Counted from the stretch's first letter, positions 8,644 to 18,275 are shown. The stretch is DNA of 64,000 nt from Brasilonema sennae CENA114 (GCF_006968745.1 NZ_CP030118.1:5081943-5145942), one strand, 5' to 3'. Notes: generated by a model from the letters alone, not told the origin. Translations and numbers: made by a program.

Positions 8644-8816
8644 TATATAGCAATCCTATCTGAGTTGTGAACAGTTGGTTTTGACTGTTGAACGCCAGAC
8701 GCCTAGGTCAGGAAGCCTTCATATATTCGCGCTGGCTCCTGTTAACAGTTGACACTCAACACTCAACGTCAAGAGTCTTAACTCAATATTTACAAATCAT
8801 TTAGGACTGCTATATC
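8644..8816. repeat. Non-autonomous inverted-repeat element (MITE-like)
   Basis: Ends are near-complementary: ATATAGCAATCCTA on the left and TAGGACTGCTATAT on the right (8802-8815), one mismatch in 14. The interior of about 145 bp holds repeated fragments of GTTGA/TCAAC type and no open frame. The rest of this gap, 8817-9144, is AT-rich and shows nothing except the GGGAGGG ribosome site before the next gene. Confidence 0.55.
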
Positions 8817-9144
8817 TATTTCTTTTGTTATATTCTTTTTGAAGTTTGAATGCAAGTGACAATAAATCTCAGTTTTTCTCTAAAGTTTCATCAATCAAGA
8901 GAAATAAATTATTTTTTAATTATAATTTTGATTAATCACAAAGATATATTTGTGGACTCAAAGAATAACTTCTCTACCTAGGATAGACATAAAAAATTTA
9001 AACATACATCTAAACTTATTATTAAATTAATTCTATACTTTGTCCACCAACTTAGTTCTCACACATTTGAGTATCTGGAAATCTTTCATTGGATAAGAGA
9101 GTATCCACTTTCCATTTAAAACTTAACTTTTTGGGAGGGTTTTT

Positions 9145-10233
9145 ATGCGAATTGCTCAAGTAGCTCCACTCTGGGAAAGAGTGCCACCTACAACTTATGG
9201 CGGTATAGAATTAGTTGTTGGACTTTTAACTGATGAATTACTCAAACGTGGACATGAAGTGACGTTATTTGCATCAGGAGATTCTATCAGTTTGGCAAAG
9301 CTAGAATCCGTTCATCCTCGTGCTCTACGACTTGATAAAACTGTGAAAGAATACGGCATATACGATATGCTGCATTTAGGTCGAATATATGAGCAAGCTA
9401 ACGAATTTGATATTATTCATTCTCACATAGGATGTATCACCTTAAGCTACGCTAGTCTGGTAAAGACGCCGACTATTCACACGTTGCACGGAATTTTTAC
9501 TCCTGACAACGAAAAGATGTTTCAATACGCAAAAAATCAGCCTTACGTTAGTATTTCTGATGCACAAAGAGAAGAAAGGTTAGGGCTGAATTATGTAGCA
9601 ACAGTTTATAACGGGATTGATGTTAGCAGTTATAAATTTTATCCCCAACCTGATGACCCGCCATATTTGGCGTTTCTAGGTCGAATTTCTCCAGAGAAAG
9701 GAACGCACTTGGCGATAGAAATTGCCAAACAAGCAGGCTGGCGCTTGAAGATGGCGGGTAAGGTGGATGTCGTTGATATGGGATACTTTGAAAAAGAAAT
9801 CAAACCTTTGATTGATGGTAAGCAAATTGAATATTTGGGTGAAGCCAACCATAGGCAAAAAAATGCTTTGATGGGAGGTGCGGTAGCAACCCTATTCCCG
9901 ATTACTTGGCGAGAACCGTTCGGGTTGGTTATGATTGAATCAATGGCATCTGGTACTCCAGTGATTGCGATGAACCTAGGGTCTACAAAAGAGGTCATTG
10001 CTGAGGCTAAAACAGGTTTTCTCTGCAACAGCGTTGAAGAATGCGTGAGTGCTGTGAGCAAGGTTGCAGGATTAGACCGCTCTGACTGTCGGGAGTATGT
10101 CTGGAATCGTTTCAGTGTTCAGAATATGGCTGAGGGCTATGAAGCAGCTTATCATAAGATTCTGACGCAACGGTTTGCTCGCAGTAACGGACATTCGCAG
10201 CAATCCGGCCCCTTACATTTTTACGCACGCTAA
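9145..10233 (+). CDS. Glycosyltransferase family 4 (GT-B)
   Basis: A 362-residue GT-B retaining glycosyltransferase. The N-terminal domain starts MRIAQVAPLWERVPPTTYGG, where the glycine-rich loop meets the acceptor, and the C-terminal nucleotide-sugar domain has FLGRISPEKG (about residue 178) and the E-x7-E motif in EPFGLVMIESMASGTPVI (about residue 255), whose glutamates hold the donor sugar. Such enzymes transfer glucose, mannose or similar onto lipids, polysaccharides or small molecules at the cytoplasmic face. GGGAGGG precedes the ATG. The gene stands alone in a repeat-rich area, so the product cannot be named. Confidence 0.9.
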   Translation: MRIAQVAPLWERVPPTTYGGIELVVGLLTDELLKRGHEVTLFASGDSISLAKLESVHPRALRLDKTVKEYGIYDMLHLGRIYEQANEFDIIHSHIGCITLSYASLVKTPTIHTLHGIFTPDNEKMFQYAKNQPYVSISDAQREERLGLNYVATVYNGIDVSSYKFYPQPDDPPYLAFLGRISPEKGTHLAIEIAKQAGWRLKMAGKVDVVDMGYFEKEIKPLIDGKQIEYLGEANHRQKNALMGGAVATLFPITWREPFGLVMIESMASGTPVIAMNLGSTKEVIAEAKTGFLCNSVEECVSAVSKVAGLDRSDCREYVWNRFSVQNMAEGYEAAYHKILTQRFARSNGHSQQSGPLHFYAR

Positions 10234-10535
10234 ATCTGGGCAATCGTATAAAAAATAGCGAGCATCTAACGAATAGGTTCAGTGCTTGGTGACGCTATCA
10301 CCACTCAAAAATTCAAATACAGCACGCGTCACCTCACCAGAACAAGCGTGTTCAAAGTAGCGTCTCCAGACCAATAGCGTTTGCAAGAGCGCCATCGGTC
10401 TTCCCCGGAGGATTGCCCGAATTTACGCAGCTTTACCCAAACTCTAAAAGCGCTGTAAAATTGACTTTAAGGCAGCATTGAGTCAAGAAAATAATCAAAT
10501 GACAGGGTTAAGAAAGCTTGTGGGCGAAAAATAAG
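10234..10535. other. Intergenic, nothing recognised
   Basis: The convergent gap between the glycosyltransferase and the FMN reductase genes. No frame with coding character, no RNA gene and no strong hairpin were seen. Confidence 0.4.
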
Positions 10536-11081
10536 TTAATCAACACCTCGTAACTTCCGTGTGTTCTCAACTAAACTCTGAGCAAATTGCTCGAGACGTT
10601 GAGAGAGTTTCTCATCTAATAACTTACCTTCAGGGCTAAATGCTTTCCAGGCTTGCCCAATTGCTACCTGCTCTGGAATAGACCATGCGTGTACCCATCT
10701 AAGGATTACTCTCAAATCATTGAGTGCATTGTTATTAGATTGACCACCCAAAATGCTGATAAATCCTGCGACTTTACCTGCTAAATGGTCAAAGCTCATT
10801 AAATCAAGAGCATTTTTCAGGACACCGCTTACACTACCGTGATATTCAGGTGTAACCAAAATTAAACCATCAGCACGTGTAAAAGCATCTTGTAGCCTTT
10901 TCACATCTGGGTAATCTGGATAATCGTCCCCTCCATCACAAAATGGTAGGTTCATTTTGCGCAAATCAAGAACTTCTACTTCTGCACCTAGTTCCTGTGT
11001 TTTTTGCGCTGCTAATTCTAAAGCCAATTGGCTATAAGAATCTGGTCGTAAGCTACCAGCAATGCCTACTATCCTTACCAT
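10536..11081 (-). CDS. NADPH-dependent FMN reductase family protein
   Basis: A 181-residue flavodoxin-fold protein. The FMN phosphate loop is GSLRPDSYSQ (residues 9-18), and TPEYHGSVSGVLKNALD (about 78-94) is the flavin-ring motif of the NADPH:FMN reductase / chromate reductase / azoreductase group. It should reduce free FMN or a small oxidant (quinone, chromate, azo dye) in the cytoplasm using NAD(P)H. Length is as usual for the family. The ATG is preceded by GAGG at eight bases. It is divergent from ftsH, 400 bp away. The physiological substrate is unknown. Confidence 0.85.
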   Translation of the reverse strand: MVRIVGIAGSLRPDSYSQLALELAAQKTQELGAEVEVLDLRKMNLPFCDGGDDYPDYPDVKRLQDAFTRADGLILVTPEYHGSVSGVLKNALDLMSFDHLAGKVAGFISILGGQSNNNALNDLRVILRWVHAWSIPEQVAIGQAWKAFSPEGKLLDEKLSQRLEQFAQSLVENTRKLRGVD

Positions 11082-11515
11082 AACTGAATCCTCAAATTGT
11101 GTTTTAATTTACAAATTTTGCCTTAGTGTATATTGACATTCAAACACTGATTAGTTTGCAAAATGTAATCATTACGAGTATGATTTAATTATAGCTATTT
11201 GTGACGTAATATGCCAAATTCCAATAGGCAGACAATTCCATGCTAAAGAGCCAGAAAAATAACAAAGATAAAATGTAAACCTAAAAGTACTACTTCAAAA
11301 GGCTTTTGAGCGTCATAGTCTAACCTGTGAGGAAACAACGAGCATCTAATTAGGCGTCTAACGCAGTTATTGGGTATTGCAAGGAAAAACTTATTGTTTG
11401 CTTTTTTTGGAAGCTACACTAGAAAATTAGACACCCCTGATATCTACTCTTGGTAGAGGAAAAGGCATAAAAACGAGTGCTCGAAATTAAGAGCAGCAAG
11501 CAAAGGGTAATTATT
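11082..11515. other. Divergent intergenic region upstream of ftsH
   Basis: AT-rich region that must hold the promoters of the FMN reductase gene and ftsH. A GTG at 11477, in frame with ftsH, would add 13 residues but has no good ribosome site. No hairpin or known regulatory motif was identified. Confidence 0.35.
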
Positions 11516-13420
11516 ATGAAAAATTTTGAGAAAAAGACATCGAGAAAACAGCAGCCTGCAAAGCGTGCTGCCTTGACTGGAGCGCTAGCAGCCAGTTTAA
11601 TCATGTTGCCAGGAATATTAGGGGGGACTCCTGCATTAGCACAAAAAGCAGAGCAAGAGTCTCTATCTTATGGTGAATTAATCAAGAAAATAGACAATAA
11701 AGAAGTCAAAAGAGTAGAGCTTGACGAAACTGACCAGCTAGCAAGGGTTTATCTAAACGGACAAAAGCAAGGTGAACAACCGATACAGGTGCGGCTTTTA
11801 GAACAAAACAGCGAGCTAATTAATAGACTAAGAGAAAAGAATGTTGACTTTGGCGAGGCTCCCTCTGCCAATAGTAAAGCGGCTGTAGGACTTTTGCTCA
11901 ACCTAATGTGGATCTTGCCACTAGTTGCTTTGATGTTATTGTTCCTCCGCCGCTCTAGTAATGCCTCTAGCCAAGCAATGAACTTTGGAAAAACCAGAGC
12001 TCGTTTCCAGATGGAGGCAAAGACTGGAATCAAATTTGACGATGTTGCAGGTATTGAAGAAGCCAAGGAAGAACTGCAAGAAGTCGTGACTTTCCTCAAA
12101 CAACCAGAAAAATTTACTGCTGTGGGCGCACGCATTCCCAAAGGAGTGCTGTTAGTGGGACCTCCGGGAACAGGTAAAACACTGCTTGCTAAAGCGATCG
12201 CCGGTGAAGCAGGCGTACCGTTCTTCAGTATTTCCGGCTCAGAGTTTGTAGAAATGTTTGTGGGTGTGGGCGCATCCCGTGTGCGTGATTTATTCAAAAA
12301 AGCAAAAGAAAATGCTCCCTGTCTGATATTTATCGATGAAATCGACGCTGTAGGACGCCAAAGAGGTGCAGGTATCGGTGGTGGAAATGATGAACGGGAA
12401 CAAACCCTTAATCAACTGCTCACCGAAATGGATGGTTTTGAAGGTAACACTGGTATTATTATAATTGCCGCCACCAACCGTCCAGATGTGCTGGATACCG
12501 CGTTGCTTCGACCCGGACGGTTTGACCGACAAGTGATTGTAGATGCACCAGATCGAAAAGGTCGTCTGGAAATTTTAAAAGTCCATGCCCGTAATAAGAA
12601 AGTTGATCCATCCGTTTCCTTGGAACTTATTGCGCGCCGCACCCCTGGTTTTACAGGAGCAGATTTAGCAAACTTACTCAATGAAGCAGCAATTCTGACA
12701 GCACGTAGACGTAAAGATGGTATCACACAGCTAGAAATAGACGATGCTATTGATAGATTGACAATTGGGCTGACCCTTAACCCACTACTGGATAGCAAGA
12801 AAAAGCGGTTGATTGCCTATCATGAAATTGGACACGCTTTATTGTCTACACTTCTGGAAAATGCTGATCCTTTAAATAAGGTGACAATTATTCCCCGTTC
12901 TGGTGGAGTAGGTGGTTTTTCTCAGCAAATTCTCAACGAAGAAATGATTGACAGTGGGCTTTATACTAAAGCTTGGCTGCACGATAACATCATCATGACT
13001 TTAGGAGGAAAGGCAGCAGAAATAGAGGTATTTGGCGAAGCTGAGGTCACAGGTGGAGCTAGCAACGACCTAAAAGTTGTAACAAACCTTGCTCGTAAGA
13101 TGGTGACTATGTATGGTATGTCTGAGTTAGGGTTAGTAGCTCTAGAAAATCAGAGTAGTGATGTTTTTCTTGGTCGAGATTGGATGAATCGCTCTGAATA
13201 TTCAGAGGAAATGGCGACTAAGATTGACCGACAAGTGCGAGAAATGGCAGTTGTTTGCTATAGAAAAGCTCGTCAAATTATTCGTGAAAATAGAGCTTTG
13301 CTAGATCGCCTTGTCGATTTGCTTGTCGAACAGGAAACAATAGAGGGCGAGCAATTTCGTAAAATTGTCTCTGAATATACTCAACTGCCAAAGAAACAAC
13401 AGTTGGTTGTATCTGGTTAG
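11516..13420 (+). CDS. ftsH: ATP-dependent zinc metalloprotease FtsH
   Basis: Membrane-bound AAA+ protease that extracts and degrades damaged or misassembled membrane proteins; in cyanobacteria FtsH paralogues act in photosystem II repair and stress. A 634-residue product from the ATG at 11516. Order of parts: N-terminal segment with hydrophobic stretch and ALAQ cleavage-like site (residues 18-43), periplasmic/lumenal domain, second membrane segment (about 120-143), Walker A GPPGTGKT (about 215), Walker B LIFIDEID, second region of homology ending RPGRFDR, and the zinc site HEIGH (about 436) with the third ligand in the TGGASNDL stretch. HEIGH instead of the usual HEAGH keeps the HExxH ligands. 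Several paralogues are expected in this group; I cannot say which this is. Confidence 0.95.
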   Translation: MKNFEKKTSRKQQPAKRAALTGALAASLIMLPGILGGTPALAQKAEQESLSYGELIKKIDNKEVKRVELDETDQLARVYLNGQKQGEQPIQVRLLEQNSELINRLREKNVDFGEAPSANSKAAVGLLLNLMWILPLVALMLLFLRRSSNASSQAMNFGKTRARFQMEAKTGIKFDDVAGIEEAKEELQEVVTFLKQPEKFTAVGARIPKGVLLVGPPGTGKTLLAKAIAGEAGVPFFSISGSEFVEMFVGVGASRVRDLFKKAKENAPCLIFIDEIDAVGRQRGAGIGGGNDEREQTLNQLLTEMDGFEGNTGIIIIAATNRPDVLDTALLRPGRFDRQVIVDAPDRKGRLEILKVHARNKKVDPSVSLELIARRTPGFTGADLANLLNEAAILTARRRKDGITQLEIDDAIDRLTIGLTLNPLLDSKKKRLIAYHEIGHALLSTLLENADPLNKVTIIPRSGGVGGFSQQILNEEMIDSGLYTKAWLHDNIIMTLGGKAAEIEVFGEAEVTGGASNDLKVVTNLARKMVTMYGMSELGLVALENQSSDVFLGRDWMNRSEYSEEMATKIDRQVREMAVVCYRKARQIIRENRALLDRLVDLLVEQETIEGEQFRKIVSEYTQLPKKQQLVVSG

Positions 13421-13440
13421 ATGAAGTCTTGAGTTCTAAA

Positions 13441-13517
13441 TGCTGAGTCATTCTCACTTAAGACTCAGCATTGAGTTATCAGTTATCAGTAGTTTGTTCA
13501 CTGACAACTGATAACTC
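13441..13517. terminator. Bidirectional terminator between ftsH and the LytM gene
   Basis: Two consecutive hairpins in the convergent gap: TGCTGAGT/ACTCAGCA at 13441-13470, then GAGTTATCAGTT (13473-13484) with AACTGATAACTC (13506-13517), a 12-bp perfect stem. No long T-run on either side. The second stem is made of the TTATCAG/CTGATAA heptamer that recurs at other gene ends in this window. Confidence 0.55.
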
Positions 13518-13526
13518 TTCACTGAC

Positions 13527-14420
13527 TTAATATCCCGAATCTCCTACAGCTTTTGATTCCTGAATGATGACTTGTGACTGTTGAGAAGTCCAACCCTGCG
13601 ATGAACTCCTAGTAATTTGCTGCTGGGAGAACATTTCTCGAAGAACCATTGCTGGATCGACATATTGTTTAGCATACTTGAGTCCCCAATGAACGTGAGG
13701 ACCTGTGGTTCGTCCGGTCATTCCTACTCGACCAATTCTCATACCAGCGCTTAGTTGCTGACCTTCTGCAATTTGAATTCCACCTGTTCTATCTACTAGA
13801 TAACGGCGATTATCTACAGTTTCAACTTGTCCTTCCATGTGACAGTAGGTGTGTTCCCATTCGCCAGATTGAATGACTATATAACTTCCGCAAGCATTAC
13901 GATCGCCAACCTTAATCACCGTACCTGTCCACCAATTGCGAATGTAACTCCCTTGTGGCGCGGCGATATCTAAGCCACTGTGAAATTCTAAATTAGAACC
14001 GCCAGTTGCAGAACGACGGTAGCCAAATGCGGATGTGTAGGACTGAAAATGTTCTACTGGAAAAGACGCTGCTAACCAATTGTTAGCTCTTGCTATCTTC
14101 TTGGAGTTTAATTCTACAGATGGTTTTGTTTTGGGCGTCTGAGAATGTTCTACAGCAATTGAGGCTGCTAAACGATTCTTGGGTGTTGCTATCTGCTTGG
14201 AGTTCAATTCCACAGATGGTTTTGTCTTGGGCGTCTGAAAATTTTCGACGGCTATTGAGGCTGCTAACCGATTCTTGGGTGTTGCTATCTGCTTGGAGTT
14301 CAATTCTACAGCTTCTACTGATTTTAATTTGGTCAATAGAGTGATAAAGCTGACAACACCTAATCCTAGTATAGATAGACTGACTACGGAAAGTGCTACT
14401 GTTTGTCGCCACTTACTCAT
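13527..14420 (-). CDS. M23/LytM-domain peptidase with N-terminal tandem repeats
   Basis: A 297-residue protein. Residues 10-31 form an uncleaved signal anchor. Residues 38-101 are two almost identical 32-residue units (core VELNSKQIATPKNRLAAS), with a third, diverged unit to about 125. Then a LytM/M23 domain: SAFGYRRS, FHSGLDIAAP (first His and Asp zinc ligands), HTYCHM and GPHVHWGLK (HxH ligand pair) are all present, so it should be an active zinc endopeptidase cutting cross-link peptides of peptidoglycan. It probably acts in the periplasm in growth or septum remodelling. The start ATG follows GAGGATT. A Ser/Gln-rich tail follows the domain. Confidence 0.9.
   Translation of the reverse strand: MSKWRQTVALSVVSLSILGLGVVSFITLLTKLKSVEAVELNSKQIATPKNRLAASIAVENFQTPKTKPSVELNSKQIATPKNRLAASIAVEHSQTPKTKPSVELNSKKIARANNWLAASFPVEHFQSYTSAFGYRRSATGGSNLEFHSGLDIAAPQGSYIRNWWTGTVIKVGDRNACGSYIVIQSGEWEHTYCHMEGQVETVDNRRYLVDRTGGIQIAEGQQLSAGMRIGRVGMTGRTTGPHVHWGLKYAKQYVDPAMVLREMFSQQQITRSSSQGWTSQQSQVIIQESKAVGDSGY
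14046..14309 (-). repeat. 96-bp in-frame tandem repeats inside the LytM gene
   Basis: Residues 38-69 and 70-101 are encoded by two consecutive 96-bp units that differ at only a few bases; a third diverged unit runs to about residue 125. Such repeats change copy number easily by slippage or recombination, altering the linker length between membrane anchor and peptidase. Confidence 0.85.
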
Positions 14421-14958
14421 TTTTTAATCCTCTAGCTCTTACTACATATCCATAAATTGATGTAAATTTCAGCCGGATCAAAGATTGAAATTTTGATTAG
14501 GAATTGACATTTGCTTTGGAGTGGGTTCACCCTGTGCACCACGACGATAAAAAGCGTATATTTTTTACTGATTCATCGAAATATATCTACCTTGAAAATA
14601 TTGATCTGTCAAGTTATTTACAAAAATAGTATTTTTTCAGGTATCAAAATTACTTGATTTCTTTGATAATCAAAAACATAAAATACTTTTTAATTTCATT
14701 AGCATTTTAGATGCCTTTGAGCAGTGATGATTTGTTGATAGTTCAGTGCTCAAGTAGCTAGTTATCATTAACCAGAAAATCAAAGTATTGATAATGACAT
14801 TTTTTGGTTACGTATATACTGAGTGGATAAAAATGTAAACCTGTGCACAATAAAATGTCATAGTGAAAAAGTTGCAAATAAGTAAAAATGCTGTTAGGTT
14901 TATCGTTATCATTGGTTAAACTTCCCAAATGCACCCTCCACAAGACTTCCACTAAGCC
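14421..14958. other. Divergent intergenic region, nothing firm
   Basis: AT-rich region between the LytM gene and a small membrane protein gene. It presumably holds both promoters. A 64-codon minus-strand frame within it has no coding character. No repeat family or RNA was recognised. Confidence 0.35.
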
Positions 14959-15348
14959 ATGCTGACTGAAATATTGCCTTTGGGCTTTGAGTTAGATAAA
15001 ATCGCGATCGCCGGAGCAACTTTGTGGTCTTTGGCGCTGTATCTTGGTTTATCCCCAGTCAGGGAATGGGTGATACTGCAATTGAACCGTTGGTTTAACT
15101 TTGCTGAGCGATCGCTCTACATCAGTCAATCAGAATTTGAAAAAACAAGAAAGGCAAGAGAATCACAAAATGCTTTTTACGCCTCAGTTTTCAGTATCCT
15201 GCCCTTTCTGGTCATTGGTACCCTACTCAATTGGGGAGTGCAAATTAGTTTAGGTTCGAGCTGGGCAATTAGCATGGGGATACTTGCTTGTATGGGTTGT
15301 GGCGTGTATGAATTAGGACGAAGAGATGGGGAGTCTTCTGGGAAATAG
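14959..15348 (+). CDS. Small membrane protein, unknown function
   Basis: A 129-residue protein with a hydrophobic segment at about residues 15-35, an amphipathic charged middle (FAERSLYISQSEFEKTRKARE) and two further hydrophobic segments (about 75-92 and 95-113), ending in a polar tail. This looks like a two- or three-pass inner or thylakoid membrane protein. Codon use fits the neighbours and the length is definite, so I take it as real. I do not recognise the family. Confidence 0.6.
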   Translation: MLTEILPLGFELDKIAIAGATLWSLALYLGLSPVREWVILQLNRWFNFAERSLYISQSEFEKTRKARESQNAFYASVFSILPFLVIGTLLNWGVQISLGSSWAISMGILACMGCGVYELGRRDGESSGK

Positions 15349-15491
15349 CAACAAAACAATTTAGCGATCACCGAAGTTTTGTTAGCGTATTTCTGTGTGT
15401 AATACGTCCATGCACGCAAGCAAGACAGCAATGATCATCATGGAAACCACATTCCACACCTTGCATTTTTACATAGTAGAATCACTATTAT

Positions 15492-15584
15492 TTATAGCAG
15501 GGAACGCTTAACAGACTTTCAAGTCTCTTGGTGACCGTGTTTTCTCATTAGTTCGTGTCCTAATCTACCTGGCAACTGCTATAA
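15492..15584. repeat. MITE-like element, copy 1 of the TTATAGCAG family
   Basis: Ends TTATAGCAG (15492-15500) and CTGCTATAA (15576-15584) are exact complements around a 93-bp unit. The reverse complement matches the stretch at 36091-36176 over most of its length, with shared blocks GTTGCCA, GTAGATT, GAACTAATGAGAAAA and CTGTTAAGCGTT. The rest of the gap 15349-15856 shows nothing further. Confidence 0.7.
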
Positions 15585-15856
15585 CTGATTTTTGAGTCGT
15601 TAATAATAGTGTTTGACTATAGATGAGATGCTAATAACATTGTTTTGACACGCGTATTCCTACTCATCAAAGAGTATGGATAATGCGCTAATATTAATAG
15701 TTTGACAAATATAGCAAAGTATGTGTAAAAAAAGAAAATCAGCAGGATCAAATTTTATAATGTATAAATAAAACCAAAGTTAACTTATGCAGGAATCAGG
15801 TGCAAAGTTAACAATTGCTTCCATACTTAAAAATTGTGATTTATTCAGGCAAAAAC

Positions 15857-16141
15857 ATGCCAACAAACCTCATAGTTCTCATTGGTGCACTGTTTGTCGC
15901 GTATATAGTCTTCCGGGCTTTGCTCAGTTTATTGCAAACAGCGATCAGTACCGCGATCGCCATTTTAGTTATCGTCGTTATCTTGATGTTTTTTGGTTTC
16001 AGTCCTCAAGATCTGATGCGAGAAATCAACAACTTACCTCAAATTCTGAGCCAATTCATCAAAGAAGTGAAGAAAATACTCGGCTTGTCAGCAATCCCGA
16101 CTTACAGTCGGGAGTTGCTGACTATTTTTCCCAAAATTTGA
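15857..16141 (+). CDS. Small double-spanning membrane protein, unknown function
   Basis: From the ATG at 15857 the product is 94 residues: one long hydrophobic stretch (about residues 3-50, probably two adjacent membrane helices broken by FRALLSLLQ) followed by an amphipathic charged segment (SQFIKEVKKILG). A TTG 14 codons upstream is in frame but has no better ribosome site. The 3' end overlaps the convergent gene by 20 bp. Family not recognised. Confidence 0.55.
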   Translation: MPTNLIVLIGALFVAYIVFRALLSLLQTAISTAIAILVIVVILMFFGFSPQDLMREINNLPQILSQFIKEVKKILGLSAIPTYSRELLTIFPKI

Positions 16142-16619
16142 AATTAAAACTTCCAGGACGACGACGAAAACGTCGAGTGGTTTTCTTAACTTGGCGTTTG
16201 TTTGATTTTTCACCAGAAACTTCAGCTTCGTCAGTTTGTTCTAGATCTTCCTGTGGTAGTTGAGTTCTTGATTCTTCCTTGCTTTGCCACCAAGCAATCG
16301 TCCAGCCGCCGCCTATACCAGCGATCGCACCCAAGAAAATACTCATAGGTGGTTGATACCCTGCGAACACAAAGCCAAGTAAGAAAAATAACCAATACTT
16401 CAAGCCCGCGTCAACGCCCTCAGAGGTCGCTACTGTAGATGACTGGGGTCCACTTTTGGTTGATGCTGTCACCCAGCCCAAGGCGAAACCACCCAATACA
16501 CCTAGAAAAATACTGAGGGCTGGATCGTATCCAGTACTCAAAAAGACAAGTGTAAAAAATAACCCTAATAAGATTTGAGTGACGAAGTTTGGTGAAAAGT
16601 TGAGTTTTGGTGGTGCCAT
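16122..16619 (-). CDS. Membrane protein with two glycine-rich hairpins and basic tail
   Basis: A 165-residue protein. Two similar halves, each with the pattern FxxGYxPxxSIFLGxxxGxxxGW (residues about 27-50 and 83-106), form two pairs of membrane helices, an internal duplication. The C-terminal 50 residues are first acidic (LPQEDLEQTDEAEVSGEK), then strongly basic (KRQVKKTTRRFRRRPG). I do not recognise the family. It starts 14 bp after the stop codon of the kinase-fusion gene and is probably co-transcribed with it. The last 20 bp overlap the convergent small membrane gene. Confidence 0.65.
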   Translation of the reverse strand: MAPPKLNFSPNFVTQILLGLFFTLVFLSTGYDPALSIFLGVLGGFALGWVTASTKSGPQSSTVATSEGVDAGLKYWLFFLLGFVFAGYQPPMSIFLGAIAGIGGGWTIAWWQSKEESRTQLPQEDLEQTDEAEVSGEKSNKRQVKKTTRRFRRRPGSFNFKFWEK

Positions 16620-16633
16620 AAGATGTAGCCTAC

Positions 16634-18181
16634 CTATTGGCGAATGACATTCTTTAATTGTGCCTCTATTGGTTGAGTTGTATCCACAATTTTAGCCAGT
16701 GATTTTTCTTTTTCTGTCAAGGGTTCAGCTTGCTGAAGTTGAGACGCTAATAAATCAGCCGTTGCATCAGCAATATCACCAGTACGGTTATTCAGTCGTT
16801 GTTCCAAAACTTCTGATGGTGCTGTGCAAGAGATAATTTCTAGGGGAAGTTGATGTTCAACAGCAGCGGCGATCGCCTGTTCACGTAACTGCTGTCTGTC
16901 ATACTTGGCATCCAAAATCACCACATAACCTGCTTTTGCCAACAAAATTCCTAATTCCAACAGCCGCGTGTAAGTTTTCTCAGTCATTTCGGGTGTGTAC
17001 AAATCATCACCACCGCGTTTCATCAACGGAATTCCCGCCAAATGTTTTCGCACTGCATCCGAACGAACGTGAATCGCCCCCAATTGACGAGCTAAATATC
17101 GCGCTGTTGTACTTTTACCAGAACCCGACAAACCGGACATCAAAATCACTCGTCCCTGACGTGGTTTCGTATATTCCCAAGCCTGCTTATAATAATTAGC
17201 TGCTTTTTTGCTCACTTCCTCCTTAACAGAAGCAGGCACACTTGGGTCATCTAATAAAAATGAAGTCACCTTTGCCCTAACATAAGATTGACGGCTTAAA
17301 TAAATGGGCAACACCTGCAACCCTTCCCAATCGCCAGTCACTTCAAGGTAAGTATTTAAATAAGCATTACTCAAATCTGGACGTTGCTGACCTTCCAAAT
17401 CCATCACAGCATAAGCAACATCAAACATCACATCGACAAAGCGAAACGGCTCATTAAACTCGATGCAGTCAAACAGCCAAATTTTATCACGCCACAAACA
17501 AATATTGCCTAAGTGCAAATCCCCGTGGCATTCTCGAACATAGTTGTTTTGAATTCTCTTCTTAAAGAGTTCGCCACGTTCAGCAAAAAATTTATCTGTG
17601 TCTTGCTTTGTTTCCTCAAACTGCTTCTGCGTCTGGGGACCATTAATATATTTTTCCGTTTGCTCGTAATTTTCGTCAAACGCAGCCCGAATTTGGGACA
17701 CCTCACCAAAAGAGCGAATGTAATCATTGGTTACTGTTTTGGTATCATGATACTCAGCGACGACTCGTCCCAACTCTTCCACAAGTTCCTCAGTTAACCG
17801 ACCCTGCTCAAACATTTTGCTAAACAGCGCATCTGTGGGGAACTGGAGCATTTTCAACACATATTCCACAGGTTCTCCCGTTCCTCCAAGTTGGTACTTT
17901 TCCCCTACTTGAGTCACCGGGAACACCTCCAAATAAAGTTCCGCAGCACCGCGCTGATTTAAACGCAACTCCTCCTGACAAAAATGTCCCCGCTTCTCTA
18001 AAGTGGAATAATCCAAAAAGCCAAAATTCATCGGCTTTTTCACTTTGTATGCATAATCTCCAGTCAACAGCACATAAGAAATATGCGTCTGAACCAATTC
18101 AATAGGTTCCTTCACCTGATGCGGATAAAACTCAGGCTGCAACATTTGCTGAATTAAAGGGGGAATAGAAACTTCTGTCAT
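16634..18181 (-). CDS. Phosphotransferase-like / P-loop kinase fusion protein
   Basis: A 515-residue cytoplasmic protein with two parts. The N-terminal part (1-330) has the aminoglycoside-phosphotransferase/choline-kinase fold, with the Brenner motif HGDLHLGN (about residue 217) and a following FDCIEFNE where the metal-binding Asp lies. The C-terminal part (about 340-515) is a P-loop nucleotide kinase with GLSGSGKST (about 349) and RSDAVRKHL, as in gluconate/adenylyl-sulphate kinase-like proteins. This two-domain architecture is known as COG2187 plus COG0645. The substrates of neither part are established. It precedes the 165-residue membrane protein gene on the same strand. Confidence 0.88.
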   Translation of the reverse strand: MTEVSIPPLIQQMLQPEFYPHQVKEPIELVQTHISYVLLTGDYAYKVKKPMNFGFLDYSTLEKRGHFCQEELRLNQRGAAELYLEVFPVTQVGEKYQLGGTGEPVEYVLKMLQFPTDALFSKMFEQGRLTEELVEELGRVVAEYHDTKTVTNDYIRSFGEVSQIRAAFDENYEQTEKYINGPQTQKQFEETKQDTDKFFAERGELFKKRIQNNYVRECHGDLHLGNICLWRDKIWLFDCIEFNEPFRFVDVMFDVAYAVMDLEGQQRPDLSNAYLNTYLEVTGDWEGLQVLPIYLSRQSYVRAKVTSFLLDDPSVPASVKEEVSKKAANYYKQAWEYTKPRQGRVILMSGLSGSGKSTTARYLARQLGAIHVRSDAVRKHLAGIPLMKRGGDDLYTPEMTEKTYTRLLELGILLAKAGYVVILDAKYDRQQLREQAIAAAVEHQLPLEIISCTAPSEVLEQRLNNRTGDIADATADLLASQLQQAEPLTEKEKSLAKIVDTTQPIEAQLKNVIRQ

Positions 18182-18275
18182 TTCTTCTTGGCGTCCTTGG
18201 CGTCTTGGCGGTTAAAATCTAAGATACAAAAAAACCAGAGGTAACCCCCTGGTCTTCTTCGTAACTATATCAAAT

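Noticed and set aside
14758..14952. Minus-strand frame upstream of the 129-residue membrane protein
   Set aside because: No start context and no domain; AT-rich promoter region.
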